In this document: positions 11,313 to 23,243 of the stretch, in pieces
How positions within the stretch are numbered: the stretch's first letter is position 1
How the letters are laid out: each line of letters begins with the position of its first letter
NCBI GenBank assembly: GCA_024663395.1
Contig: JANFAH010000005.1
Location: forward strand, 124,001 to 188,000
Reading direction: 5' to 3'
Source: Pisolithus tinctorius
Lineage: Eukaryota; Basidiomycota; Agaricomycetes; Boletales; Pisolithaceae
DNA: 64,000 nucleotides
Notes under the pieces: generated by a model
What the model was told of the DNA's origin: nothing
Databases searched by the model: none
What the model saw: the letters and a program-made list of their open reading frames with translations, nothing else
Position numbers and translations under genes: made by a program

Positions 11313-14300
11313 ATGTCTACGACACTGCCGCTGTTCTGGGACTTGTCCTCAGCTTCAAAAAAGGAGCGCGTCGACGCGTCCGTCAAGCTCATCAGGGCAC
11401 TCGAGCAGTTTCAGATAAACCATGTTCCTCAGCCGGACGTCGGTTCAGACACCGAGGACGGCGGCGGCGATGCACTCGACCTCCTCAACTCGCCGGATGT
11501 GTCTTACTCGATACGTAGGCTTGTAAGAGGTCTTGCAAGTCCGAGAGAAAGCAGCAGATTGGGCTTCAGCGTTGCTTTGACGGAGGTATGTTGTGTCAGC
11601 CGTCCGTCTATGCGAATGAGCTTTGGAGCAATATCCATAACTATTACAGCTTCTCTTGAGAATAAACACCGTTACATGCACACAAGTCGTCTCTCTTATA
11701 AGCGATTCGACAAAAAAGCAAGGCTCGATGTCGGGTCAAGAAGAACGCGACATTCTCTTCGCCCGTCTGTTTGGACTCACAGCTGTCATTCGCTCTGGCC
11801 TCCTCGTTCGTCAGACGCCCCTCCCGAGTTCTGGCTCGTCCAATACTCAAGTTTCGAGCGTAGAGGGCTACGAAGAGGTATTGAAGAAGTTGATCGAGGT
11901 TGGGGAGACGAAGTCGTGGCTGAGAGAGAGCGCGTGGTGGACGGTTGGGTTGGCCATCGATGCAGTGCAAGAGTCTTCCGTGCCGTGGAAAGTGAAGGCA
12001 CTGGATACAACTGTCGAGTATCTCTTTTCGAAGGAAAAGGAGTCGTTTTGGTCGCCGGAAAAAGTTGCAATGACATTGAAGCTGCAGCCTCTCTTGCCGA
12101 ACCACGCTTGGGAGAGTACGCTGGCACCTGTGTTTAAGGGCTCTAACATATTGGCTGTCGCGAATCTCGCTTCATTAGGGCGGATTCTGAAGGTATGCAT
12201 CGATCCCTTGGTTCCTGCGCAGTCGGGCTCATGAAAGTCGATGTCACCATCACAGGAGTCTGCTTTAGATGATGATGAAGCTCCTAATCCTGGTTCTGGC
12301 TCATGGAATCCCCAAATCCATTTTGTCTGGGACATGCTATTCGACCGTCTCTTACCAACCTCTAACTCAAAACAACCCCCACAAGGATCTTTCCGAGAAT
12401 TTTTCCGCATAGTCGTCGATGGTGACTATTTGCAACCCTTCACAATTGTTGTTATAATCTGACATGACATGTTAGATTCCTTGTTCTCCTCCACGTCGTC
12501 AGCTGAGAGGAAGTACTGGGGTTTTCAAGTCTTTAAAAAGGCGCTTACTCGCGTCAGCACCGACGAATTGCCTATGCTCTTCACCAAAAAATCTCATGCG
12601 GTCATGGATAAACCACCTATCTAAAAGCGACCGCTATCTGCACAAAATTTCGCTCGACGTGGTACGTCACTTAGATAGTCGTGGTCACCTCTGACGTCCT
12701 TAGGGGATATGATTGAAACTTCCGCAGGCAAAACACATTCAGTCGTTCGTCCAAGAAAATCCTACTTTGGGATTCCCCTTGATCCTGCAACTCACAGGCA
12801 TCAATGGCAGCCAAGAGTTCGACAAATTGACACGAACAAAGACAGTAGAGTCCATTCTGTCAGTCATGGACAGTGAGGGAATCAAAAGCTACATTGTTTC
12901 TTTGCTAGACCAAGTAAACGCGAAGGACGCCGATGAGTATGTTCCACTTTCTTTTCATATGGCTGTCAGAGCAGAAATAACTACAATATTCTTGATCACA
13001 TCAGGGACGTTGCAGCTCTGAGCTCTCGGCGAACTTGGATCGCAGATCAATTTGCAGCACTGATTCGTAACGGATCTGTGCCAAAAAGTGATGAATGGAT
13101 CCAAATTATTCTAGACTGGTACACCGTGAACGGACTATATTCGATTCGCAAGAAATCCGGGTCTAGCTCGATACGTGCGGTTCGTATTCGTGTTATTCAG
13201 ACAAACGATTCTTCTGATCCGTTTTTATAAATTTTCCACCCAGCTTCGCGCACTTCCATCTCCACCGTTCACGGAAGGTTTCCAAGCCCACTGTCGTACA
13301 AGGTTACTCAGCAGCCTCGCAGACCTCACGAGCCAAACCACAATCGTGAAGAAAGGTATGTCAAGTTTCACCTTCGGGAGCCCCCGTCGATCTGATCACT
13401 TGGCCAGGTGATAAAACGCACAAAGAGGCGGCCGTTGCTACTGACGGTGAATTCTGGATATCCAAAGTACTCACGACGCTCGCGCGATTAGACAAAGATA
13501 CCAAACATGTTAGTCCGCTAGCACCCGTGGACGAGGAGACGCAAGAGTTGTTGGACAGGGTCAAGAAAACCCATGAAAAGTTGGGCAAGGTGAGGTTCAT
13601 TCTACTGGTACATCCTCAGTGAATGTTCGTCTAATCGTGAGGGAGGTGTCCGCTGAGAAGGAGGAAGTTGCGAAAGGCTTCGAACTCGTCCTTTCATCCC
13701 TCATCCTCCAATGTCGCTGCGGAGAGGACAGTGTTGGGAATCTCGAGGTGAATTTGCTGTCTATGTTATCAAACGCATTACTCGAAGGTTAACATCGACA
13801 TTCAAGGCCTGTCTCAGCGCAGCATCGCGAATGTTCACAGCTAAAAAATCATCCAAGAAGAAAGGCAAGCAAAGTGAATTACCTGCGGAAGATGAGCCAG
13901 AACCGATTGATGTTCTGGTGGACCTGTTCATTGGGTACCTGGAAAATGCGAGTGCATATACGCGCTCAGTGGCCAACGAGGCTTTCTCCTGTGTTACCGG
14001 TGCGGTTCAGGAGAGCACAATAGATCTCATTCTTACAGTGAGCGATATATTGTCACGTCTTGCCTTGCAAGGCTCTGACTGCAAGTTTGTATTGACTAGC
14101 AACTTGAACGACGGAATCCAGCCGAGCTGGCTGAGGTTGAGATCGAAGAGATGAATGCCGACAGCGACGAAGAAGATGAGGACTCTTCAGAAGCGTCGGA
14201 CGATGACGAAAGCCAGTCTGAAGCGAGTGACGATGAAGACGCTCAGGAGACTCGGAAGAAAATTGTTGACTTGCTTAAGGCTAGCGGCATGGCCAGCATC

Positions 14301-15530
14301 GAGGATGACGAGTCGGATGAAAAATCTGACGAAGAATCCGAAGAACTTATGGATGATGAACAGATGATGGCAATAGACGAGCAACTTGCTAAGATCTTCC
14401 GATCCCGGAAGGACGAACAGAGGTCCAAGAAAGGTTAGTGGTAGTCACCTCTGAACGTCTATCGTACTAAGGTCTACGCCAGGTGTGGATGCACAACGAG
14501 AAGCAACGCACTTCAAGAACAGAGTTCTTGACCTCGTCGATACCTTCGTTAAGAGAGAACCTCAAAATCCGCTCAACATTCGACTTATACTCCCTCTGAT
14601 TGACCTGGTGACAAAGAGCGGGATGGACGAGAAACAGCTCTCTGATAAGGCGAAGGGCATCCTTAAAAACCGTCTTGCAAAGTCCAAGGACGTACCAATC
14701 AATGCGACGCGCGATGAAGTCGAAACCATCCTTCGCGAGGTTCACCAACGAGCTCGGAAGTCGCATTCCCCGGACAACCTCTCGGTCCTAAGCCAAAGCA
14801 GTCTTTATTTGTGCCGGGTATTGGTACAGCTAAATGAAGATGATGGTGTGGTCCGCATATACCAGGAATCCTTGGATGATTACATGTCCCGCAAGGCATC
14901 TCAGGCCAACTTCAGCTTCTTCCAAGACTTCGTCCGTCGCTTCCCGGTGCTAGGATCACAATTCCGTGACCCTGTTTTGACTGCGTCCTCAAACGCCGTC
15001 AATTCCTATAGGAGATGCCAGGCATTCCAACTCCTGAGCATAATTTTGAGCCAGCCTAGCAAGGTGTGTCTGTCTGTCCTTTCTGGAGGTACTTGGGTGA
15101 CGTTGACTGGGAGAAGGATGACCAGGCGGTCACGTCGTCGTTCCAGAAGACTCTACAGAAAACCGTGCTAGATCTCGCAAACGGAGCTGTTGACGATCAA
15201 CGTAGCTGGAGCGCCAGTCAGCTGAAGGACCTGTTGAAAGTCGTCCTAATCTGTATCCGTCAGGTGCAGAAGTCAAAGTTGTCGCCCGGAAAGGTGCTTT
15301 GGGACCCTGTTGCATGGAATGCGCTACATGCGAGACTCGCTGCCTGCGACCGTTTCAAATCGTCGTCGCCCCTCCTGAACATGTGTCGTCAAATAGAATC
15401 AATTGCTTCTCAGCTGAAACCCGCAACTCGGAGTGGCGATGGAGGAAAACGCAAGGCGGATGAAGCGGTAGATACTACGGATTCCTCTAAAAAATCGGGT
15501 CGGAAGAAGCAAAAGAAAACTAAATCATAG
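11313..15530 (+). CDS. POL5: DNA polymerase phi / MYBBP1A-type nucleolar protein Pol5
   Basis: Despite its name, Pol5 is a nucleolar protein required for rRNA synthesis and ribosome assembly. Starts at ATG 11313 (MSTTLPLFWDLSSASKKERV). Diagnostic pieces are SIRRLVRGLASPRESSRLGF, GQEERDILFARLFGL, WWTVGLAIDAVQ, FREFFRIVVD, RKYWGFQVFKKAL and TRLLSSLADL. An acidic stretch (14160-14400, runs of Asp/Glu/Ser) separates the N-terminal helical repeats from FKNRVLDLVDTFVKREPQNP. The C-terminus is basic, ending SGRKKQKKTKS with stop TAG at 15528-15530, as expected for nucleolar targeting. About eleven short introns can be placed. Two frame problems were seen: an A6 run at 12586-12591, where five A would give FTKNLMRSWINHL, and a frame change near 15065 before WRYLGDVDWEKDD with no credible intron. 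The gene is probably functional. Confidence 0.9.
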
Positions 15531-15535
15531 TAACG

Positions 15536-18500
15536 CTATGCTCCTAATGTAGATCGATGCAGGTACATTTGGGTGCGGAGTTCTCGTAGCAGCCGGGCCG
15601 CGTCTGGTGGGTTTGCGAGACACTGCTGGACAAGGCGGAGACAACCACGCATTCTGAAATAACACCGGGATCAATGAAAACGATTATGTAAACCAAAAAA
15701 TCGATACCACAAACCTAATTAGTCTGTTGTGAGCCTCGACGGACAGCCGGCAACGCTCGGAGCGCTCGGTAGCAACAGTAAGAACCTCTTCAGAAATACC
15801 TGCCAGCCGTGCACATTCCACTCCAAACGACTCTTTAGCAAAGCCTCTGGTTAGGCGATACAAGAACGTTACGTCTCGTCTCCCGTCTATACGGGTTTCC
15901 GTCGTATAACTCATGTGTACGTTTTGAACATCCATCGGAAACCGTCGTTCCATGTCAATGGCAACAAGGGGATAATGCGTGATGAATAGGGTCTTGCACT
16001 TTACGTCCTGTATTAGATGGTGGAGGACTGCGTCTGCAATTGCCATCTAGGAACCCGCCCGGTTTCAAATGAGGCCAGGAAAAGAAATATATGTACTCAC
16101 CCCATCCGCTGTGGACGTACCTCTACCAAGTTCATCGAGGATCACTAGACTCTTGGGGGTGGCCATAGAGAGGATTTCACTGGTTTCTGCCATCTCGACC
16201 ATGAACGTTGACCGTCCGCGCGCTAGCTCATCCGATGCTGTAGAAATTCTAAGTTCAGGTTCAAGTCGGCCAAGAAGATCCCTTACCTCCCATCCTCGTG
16301 ATGATGCCGTCACACATCCCAATCCTAGCAGCCTTTGCAGGGACATACGATCCAATTTGTGCCATGATGGCAATGAGAGCAACCATCCGAACTGCTGAAC
16401 TTTTGCCACCCATGTTAGGACCTGTAATGATCGCACTTTTGGAGAATCTCCGCCCAGGCAAATTGTGTTGGGAACGAACGGATCTGGCCTCAGAGCCTCC
16501 ACCATTGGATGGCGGCCATCCACGATATCGAGAACATCGTCTCCAGTAAACTCGGGTCGCACATAACCATCTTGAAGCGCGACCTGCGCCAGACTGCAAA
16601 GACAATCGGCGATTGCCAACTTACTCACAGCGTCACGTAAGACGGGATAGTATGATTGCATGATATCGCTCAGGAAAGACTTGTATGCTTTGTTAGCTTC
16701 AGCCGTGAGCAATTCCTGATACCGTGCTCGCTCCTGCAATAGCTTCTTGACTTCCGGAGTATAGTAACGTCTCAGATACTTTGTGCTGGGTAACCATAGA
16801 GTAACGATTCACAGCAATACAGGAATGGAACGTTACCTTGACACCAGTTCCCAGCTAACGGGAACCTCGCGATTATCAGCTTTCTTTACTTCTACGAGAT
16901 ACTAGTAGGCGTTAGGGTACTTAGGAGCCACACAAAGCAAGAAAAGTACCTCAAAGCCAAGGACTGTAGTCCACTGCAGTGACGGTATTCTGAGAATTTT
17001 GCGGACTAAATGTGTTGGCATGAAACGAGTGATTTCAACAGCAAAAGTCAACTTACTTCTCTTTAGCTCCTCCGATAGCTCAGACTCAACAGTTTGAATC
17101 ATCTAAAAACGTCGGTCACGGGCTCCGATAATAAGATATAATACGCACCAGCTGTAGCTCGACCAACGCAGGATACTTCTCGTCATCTTTCCATAGGGAC
17201 TCTTTCGTTCCTTGTGCAGCCTCTTCCAAGGATACGGCACTCAGCAGGTCACGCATTGGTGCCTTAAGTTTCGGGAGCGCCAATGCGATTTCGTTCAATA
17301 GCTTGGATGTGAAGCCACCGCCAGGCTCGTTTACAAGACCGTCAAATGCGTTTGCGACCTTGTTAAATGCGGGAAGAAGTGTTGCAAGCTCCTTAGGAGA
17401 ACACTTCATACATACGCGATTCAGCCGCACACCCGATCTAATGAGTTCAACGTACTCACTTGCCCATACTGAATCCGACAGAGTCCTTTCGCAAGGTCTG
17501 GCAGCTTCCTCATAACCTGCCGGAGCGCAACCAGTCTTTCGGAGGTGCAGGCGATTATCTCTTCGATGGCATCTACTCGCTGTTGCAGGATCCTGTTGAG
17601 GTTAGCTTTGCAGAAGCTCTCTGTTTGAAACAGGCCACTAACGTCTTATCGGTGAGTGGTCTGCCCACCCAATTCTTTAGTAGTCTGGCCCCAAACTTAG
17701 TTGTCGTGTGATCAAGAATCCACATTAACGACCCTCTGGTTGTGTAGTCTGTCTGGTTTTGGTAAATTTCTCTGTAAGATGCATTAGACTGGATTCTAGG
17801 GTGCTAAGAGAGGACCGACAGGTTGGTGAGAGTGTTAGAATTCAACAACATGTGAGTCCTGTTAGCGAACTTCGAGAAAAATTTGGCGCCAAGGAATGCA
17901 TCCGCTATACTAAATGCCGAAAGGTACTCAATAGCGTGTGCAAGGGCTATGACAACTCGCTGCGGAAAGTTCGCAATAATGTCAAGGACACCCTCTGAAA
18001 GGCCCAAAATGAATAGCAGAGTGGTGATATTGAAAGACACAGTTTCATACCCATTTTGGGATCCTTCATGGCTCCCTGTTTTGCCTTATCATTGTAAAAC
18101 TGTGTTACAAAATCAAAGGCCGCTGTGTACTCCATGGGGCTCTCGTAGCGTTCGATACGAACTCTATGCTCGCCTGCTGCAGAGCTGCAACTCCCTGTTA
18201 ATACTGGCGAGAAGCCACGGAGGAAATTTTACCTGGCAAAATGTTTCAACACCTTCTCTGTCAATCTACTCAATCCCTGCTCTGGAAGTACCAGTTCTGC
18301 TGGCCGAGTGTGCACAAGACGTGTCTATTGGAGCGTCACAAACCCATGCCTTGTCATATCAAGAAGAGCTGACCTCTAGCTCAGAACGCATAATCGAATC
18401 TACTCCGGGTAAGCAGAAAAGACGAGCAAGTCGAACATAACTCGACTAACCATCGAACTCGTCCCATATAACATCACCAGTACTGGGTGTGATAGCGATC

Positions 18501-19726
18501 ATTGCTATCGAGACTTGGTCGTCAGGGACGGCTCCACGGCTGGGTGACTCGAGGAAACAAGCAAGCAACGGAGCACCATACTTGTCAAGGTCGTCGGTAG
18601 ATCCGACTTCATCAACGTATCTGCAAATAAACAGCATCACCATCACGTTGACTCTCCCCAGTATCACTGCGTACGTTGTGGCAGTATAAAGATAAGTGAG
18701 TTTCCTCTCAAATAGCATGTTTCTAGTTTCACTCGCTTTCTTGAGCGCTGCTGTCTCTGTCTGCTCCACAATTCCGACCTTGTATCCCTGGGAAAGAAGC
18801 CTAATGGCTCAGGTAAAACTTTAGAATCGCCACTAGTAGAAAATGGGCTTACTTCTTGACGTGTACATCACGCCTATGAGTGGGGATACCAGCAGTCATG
18901 AGATTGCGCCGCGGGTAGGCAATTATGCCAAGTTCTTTGCTGGCTATCTGCGGATATCTCTTAGATAGGTGTCCCGTTACGCTACTCCCGGCAAGCGTAC
19001 CGTAGCGCTTTCTTCGTAGAAATAATATTTGTAGCCAGATTCAATCATCAGAACTACCCCCGGATTGTCTTTGATAAGTTTCAATGACTGTGTAAGAAAG
19101 TAACGCCTCCTGAGAAGAGTCGGACCACCAAGTTTAGGGATACCCACTTGTAGTTCCGCAGGAGTGTATGGCAGCCCACTTGGCCCAATCTCTTCTGAAG
19201 CTCCTTTGTTTCGTTTTATACTAGGAGCACTCGCCTTGCCCTTCTTTCTGACGGGCTTATGCGAGAACAAATCTGTCAGCTCCTTGAACGCTACGTCGGA
19301 GCGATCGGATTCAGGGCCTCCATCCTCATCCTCTCCACTCACTTCCCCCACGTCCGAGTGTGCGGCTTGCTCTTGAATATGTTTAGGACGAGCGGAAATG
19401 CTGTTTTCCCCTAGTAGGACGCGTTTGAACTCTTCGTGTCTCTTCTTTCTGCCCTCGTCCACGGATGATGCTCTTTCAACAGTTGCTGAAGACGGCTGAC
19501 TTGGGTCGAAACGCCAGTGTGCCAAGGGACGGCCATCCTGGCTTGCTTTAAGTTTTTTGATGGGTCGCTGCTCGACTGCCTCTGAATCACCAAGGGTCAA
19601 GTCTATGACAGGGCTTCCACTGTCGTGTTGACGCTTCTTGGCCGGCGACGAAGTCTGGGAGAAGTAGGCAGAGATACGGGGCTGACTCTGCATCCCCACT
19701 GGCACTGCGGGCGATTTTCGACTCAT
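15536..19726 (-). CDS. MSH3: DNA mismatch repair protein MSH3
   Basis: MutS homologue that pairs with MSH2 (MutS-beta) to recognise insertion/deletion loops. Start ATG 19726 ([13 protein letters not shown]). Residues 15-22 (QPRISAYF) fit a PCNA-interacting (PIP) box, as in other MSH3/MSH6 N-termini. Then come the mismatch-binding domain ([20 protein letters not shown]), the connector ([28 protein letters not shown]), the lever/core ([56 protein letters not shown]), and the ATPase with Walker [17 protein letters not shown] near 16400 and Walker B/signature [17 protein letters not shown]. The C-terminal exon ends [19 protein letters not shown] with stop at 15538-15536. A run of four T (16437-16440, plus strand) is one short of keeping the Walker A exon in frame. 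The stop codon is 5 bp from that of convergent POL5. Confidence 0.93.
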
Positions 19727-21115
19727 TGTAAGACGATGTTCTTCAAGACAGAGAGGCACTAGTTATAGCCGTGCGGACAACCCTGGTTGGCACGTGACGT
19801 CATGCGAGGAGCAAGTGCATGTCCTTGAAGGAGCTCAAGGAGCCGACCAGTACTTGGTAAGCAGTATCGGGTGCGCATTTTTAACTAAGCCAGTAGTCTG
19901 AGAAACTGCGGACTGTACCATCGGTACAGGATAGGACAGGGAACTACTTGGGTCGACGAAAACAGACTCGGCGTGATCGAGGCTGCCCGCCGATTCTCAA
20001 TGCCATCATGCAAATCACACCTAAGATAAAATCCTTTTGATGCCGTTACCATTGATCAGGAAATAGAATTTCGCTCCCAGTAAACAAGGCGATAACCGAG
20101 TGGACTTTCTGCTGTGATGAAGGGTTGTCTCATATTACCCGGCAAGCATTTGAGTTATTAGGTACGGGACCTTAGCTCGTTTTTGCTCCCGTTCCGTTTG
20201 TCAGTCTGTGTCAGTTGCTGTCATTCGACGCCCGTCATTGATGACGCATATGTATGTAGATTTATTCATCGTGACCTTGGTAAGTGAGATCTTGCGAGTC
20301 GTCGTTGCTCCCATCCGGGCCATCCCTCGGCCTTTAGCCCTTCTGAACAAATCACACACGAACATATTCTGGCTCCGCTGAGAGTGAAACCCAAGGATAT
20401 GGTTTATTTGCCCGAAACTGATGATGGGACACGCGGTATCATGCACTTCAGAGTTCAGACCGTTTGTAGGGCAAGTCTACTGCTTTTACCTCCGTCTGGT
20501 CTGCACCACTTCATGTCATCCAACGCGACGGTGCAAGCTACTTCAAATTTCTGTCATGTCCGACCTCGCAGACCGGTTCTACCTTATGCGAATGAACGCT
20601 CTGGTCTCACTCGAACCATATATTCAAGGTCGGATTTCCATCCCCATATGGCCCTCTACGGCTATTATAACAGCTAATTACCCTTGCCTTTGGCGCAGAA
20701 GTGACCCGTCAACTGTTTAACTTCACTGTGGGCTTACCCAAATAACCATTCCGGGTGTTACGAATTTGTGGATACCAATAATGTTGATCTTGAGGCAGCC
20801 ACTTGGTTCTTGTTCTTTTGCTGCATATGCCCAGCTGACCCTCCATTTGCAGCTTTGCTTTGTGCATATCCTCACATCGTTGCACCGGGACTAAAGCAAC
20901 TTTCTGTCCTTCTTTCTGGTGTGCAACCTATGACCTTTGTAGGCAAGACCGGGTACACTAGCTGCGAAGATCTATTCCCTCCCGATTGCTACGAGCTATA
21001 TGTGTTATTTTGTTTGTTCAATAAATTTGATGCTTTCGGAATCAGACTACATAAGTCACGTGCTTATGATTTTTGCGCGTCGAACTACCAGCCCAAGTAA
21101 ATACCATCAACTCTA
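19727..21115. other. Intergenic, MSH3 promoter side to ATP12
   Basis: 1.4 kb with only short uncorroborated open frames (for example 20384-20677 and 20768-21100, both +). It should include the divergent promoters of MSH3 and ATP12. I recognise no domain, RNA gene or repeat. Confidence 0.5.
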
Positions 21116-22268
21116 ATGTTGCGGAGCGCGCGAACTTTATCTCTTGCCAGGCTAACCTGGTCATCGTCGCGACAAGCCGCACAGACATGTTATACGCTAC
21201 ACCATTTCCGCAAATATACTACGACCTCAATATCAGGAGAGGGCCCCGTGGTCTCCGAAACTAATCGCAAGTGCTTTTGCATCATACCATGTCCCAGCGT
21301 TCTTATGAATGCGTGAAGGCGCAGAGGCTACTCTGAAGCGTTTCTGGAAGACAGTTGGAATTGACATTAGGGATAATGGCATTGCCGTGACGCTGGACAA
21401 ACAAGCACTAAAGACTCCCTCCGGCAACACACTCTTACTCCCAAAGGAAAAGCGTTTGGCAGCAACTGTGATAGCCAACGAGTGGGAAAACCAGGAAAAG
21501 TTTCTTAAACAACACGCTCTGCCAATGGTAAGTTAGGGAAGCTGGCTTGATCTTGTTTTGTGGACTAATGTCCTAGACATCGATCGCTGCGCGAGCAATC
21601 GACGCTCTCCAAGATGAGGAAACCCGGAAGCAGGTTCAGGCTACCCTCCTGAATTACCTAGACACTGACACTATTTGGTACGTTCGTGAAAGTCATATAT
21701 GAGGCCTTGCTCATTCTGTCATAGTTTCCATCACGATGACCCACCGCCTTTGGTGGAGTTGCAACAAAAGCGCTGGGAGCCCGTTCTTGAGTGGGTGAAG
21801 GTGACGTATGGTGTCGAAGTCAAGGTGTTTGATTCGATACTTTTACACTCCCAACCTGAGCAAACGAAGAAAGTACTTGGCGATGTTATTGGTCAGATGG
21901 ACCCTTGGGAGATGGCTGGTACGCCGCGAATGCAACTTGCGAGTTGGTTCCAACCTTTCTTTTTAGCGATGGAGCGCGCAACCTATGTGACGAAGTCCTT
22001 CCTCGTTGCGCTTGCTCTCGTTAAGCGGCATCTTACAGTCGAGCAAGCCGCTGCTGCTGCGCAAGTCGAGGTGGAGAGCCAGATACAAAGGTGGGGAGAG
22101 GTGGAAGATAGTGAGTTTCCTCGCTCTCTTCTTGCCCACAGGATGGTGATCGTGCCCATCCCTTTTTGGTGCATCATTTAACTCTTATCACCAGCCCACG
22201 ACGTAGATTTCCATGACGTTCGCAGGGAATTGGGGAGTTCTGCTTGCTTGGTCACTAATATGGTTTAA
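21116..22268 (+). CDS. ATP12: ATP synthase F1 assembly chaperone Atp12, mitochondrial
   Basis: Chaperone that binds the free alpha subunit of F1-ATPase in the mitochondrial matrix. ATG 21116 opens an Arg/Ser-rich, acid-free presequence (MLRSARTLSLARLTWSSSRQ). Exons 21116-21266, 21325-21527, 21577-21677, 21725 to about 22110, and a last exon ending at TAA 22266-22268 keep frame throughout. Family hallmarks: LKRFWKTVGI, VTLDKQALKTPSGN, VIANEWENQEKFLKQHALPM, TSIAARAID, ELQQKRWEPVLEWV, SFLVALALVKRHLTVEQA, VESQIQRWGEVED. Intron 1 appears to use a GC donor (gcaagt at 21267), with phases that fit exactly. The C-terminal exon encodes HDVDFHDVRRELGSSACLV. The gene looks intact. Confidence 0.93.
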
Positions 22269-23243
22269 GCCTTTCCTATCTGGCACACCATCCTATCGAT
22301 CCGTTCCCGTGGCGTCGCGCAGTATGGCTGTCCAAACCTGTTGCCCACAAAGGCTGACACCGGGCCCCGGAAGGTAGATTCAGCAACGTTGTTGACGTGA
22401 GTAGATACCCTAATTGGCATTGAAACGTCAAACTCTGTTCCGGAGGGCCGTCCCGCATTTCATAACCAGAGTTTCTTTCTGACGTCGGCGATCGTTACAT
22501 AAGTAGTACTCGACGGTTACGATATCATGGTTCAGTCGATCTCCTTGCGGCATGACCTTACAGAACGACCATGTAACTTATAGGTGTGTGAACCAGGCAT
22601 CAAGTCAGCGGCTGCAATCCCTCTCGATTATCAAGCACGTTCTTACGTGCTGGCGTGGAGCCTGATGTGTACTGCTTTTATAAGATTCAACCTCTGTGAT
22701 TTTACCATACAAAAAAAATCAAGAAATGGGACTTGGAAGGTCAGTACGGATTCTGTGTGCCTTTGGGTGATCTAGATTTACTACTGCGTCGAGTGTAACT
22801 AGCAGGGATACTTCCCGCGGAATTTGGCCAACGCCACTATAGCATGATCCGAGAAGTTCAGGAAATGTGAACTTTAAGCCACGCGCTTGACCCTTTCCCT
22901 GCAGGCTTGATTAACAGGTTGGTGACAAGATGGACTGCTGGGAACCCTCGGCCATTCAAGCAGCCGGCCCTGGGAGTTTCGAAATCGCGTGTTGCGGACG
23001 AAATTGTACGTGAATAGGTTGACAAGGGAAATATTTCGTGCCATTCATAAGAGGTATTCCGCCACCTGCCAATGGGTCAAGGGTTAGTAGGACTTCAGTG
23101 GAGATTATGCGTTCGTCAGCGACCCTGGATTCTAGTAAGACGCTTCGCTAGCTTGGAGTTGTTCAAAATGTCAAACCTGGACAGCTGGGTAGCGATCGCA
23201 AAATGACCCAAATAGGGGCAATACAGCGCTCCCTCGTCGGAGT
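22269..23243. other. Intergenic, ATP12 to NTAQ1
   Basis: Nearly 1 kb with no recognisable gene on either strand, only small open frames without supporting motifs. It presumably contains the ATP12 3' end and the NTAQ1 promoter. Confidence 0.5.

Noticed and set aside
12586..12591. Programmed ribosomal frameshifting at homopolymers in POL5, MSH3 and ASH2
   Set aside because: The required shifts differ in direction, lie at ordinary short runs, and the duplicated ASH2 fragment has the in-frame version; error or simple mutation is more economical.
14155..14428. Alternative frames in the acidic part of POL5
   Set aside because: By-products of the repetitive GAN/TCN codons of the Asp/Glu/Ser stretch.
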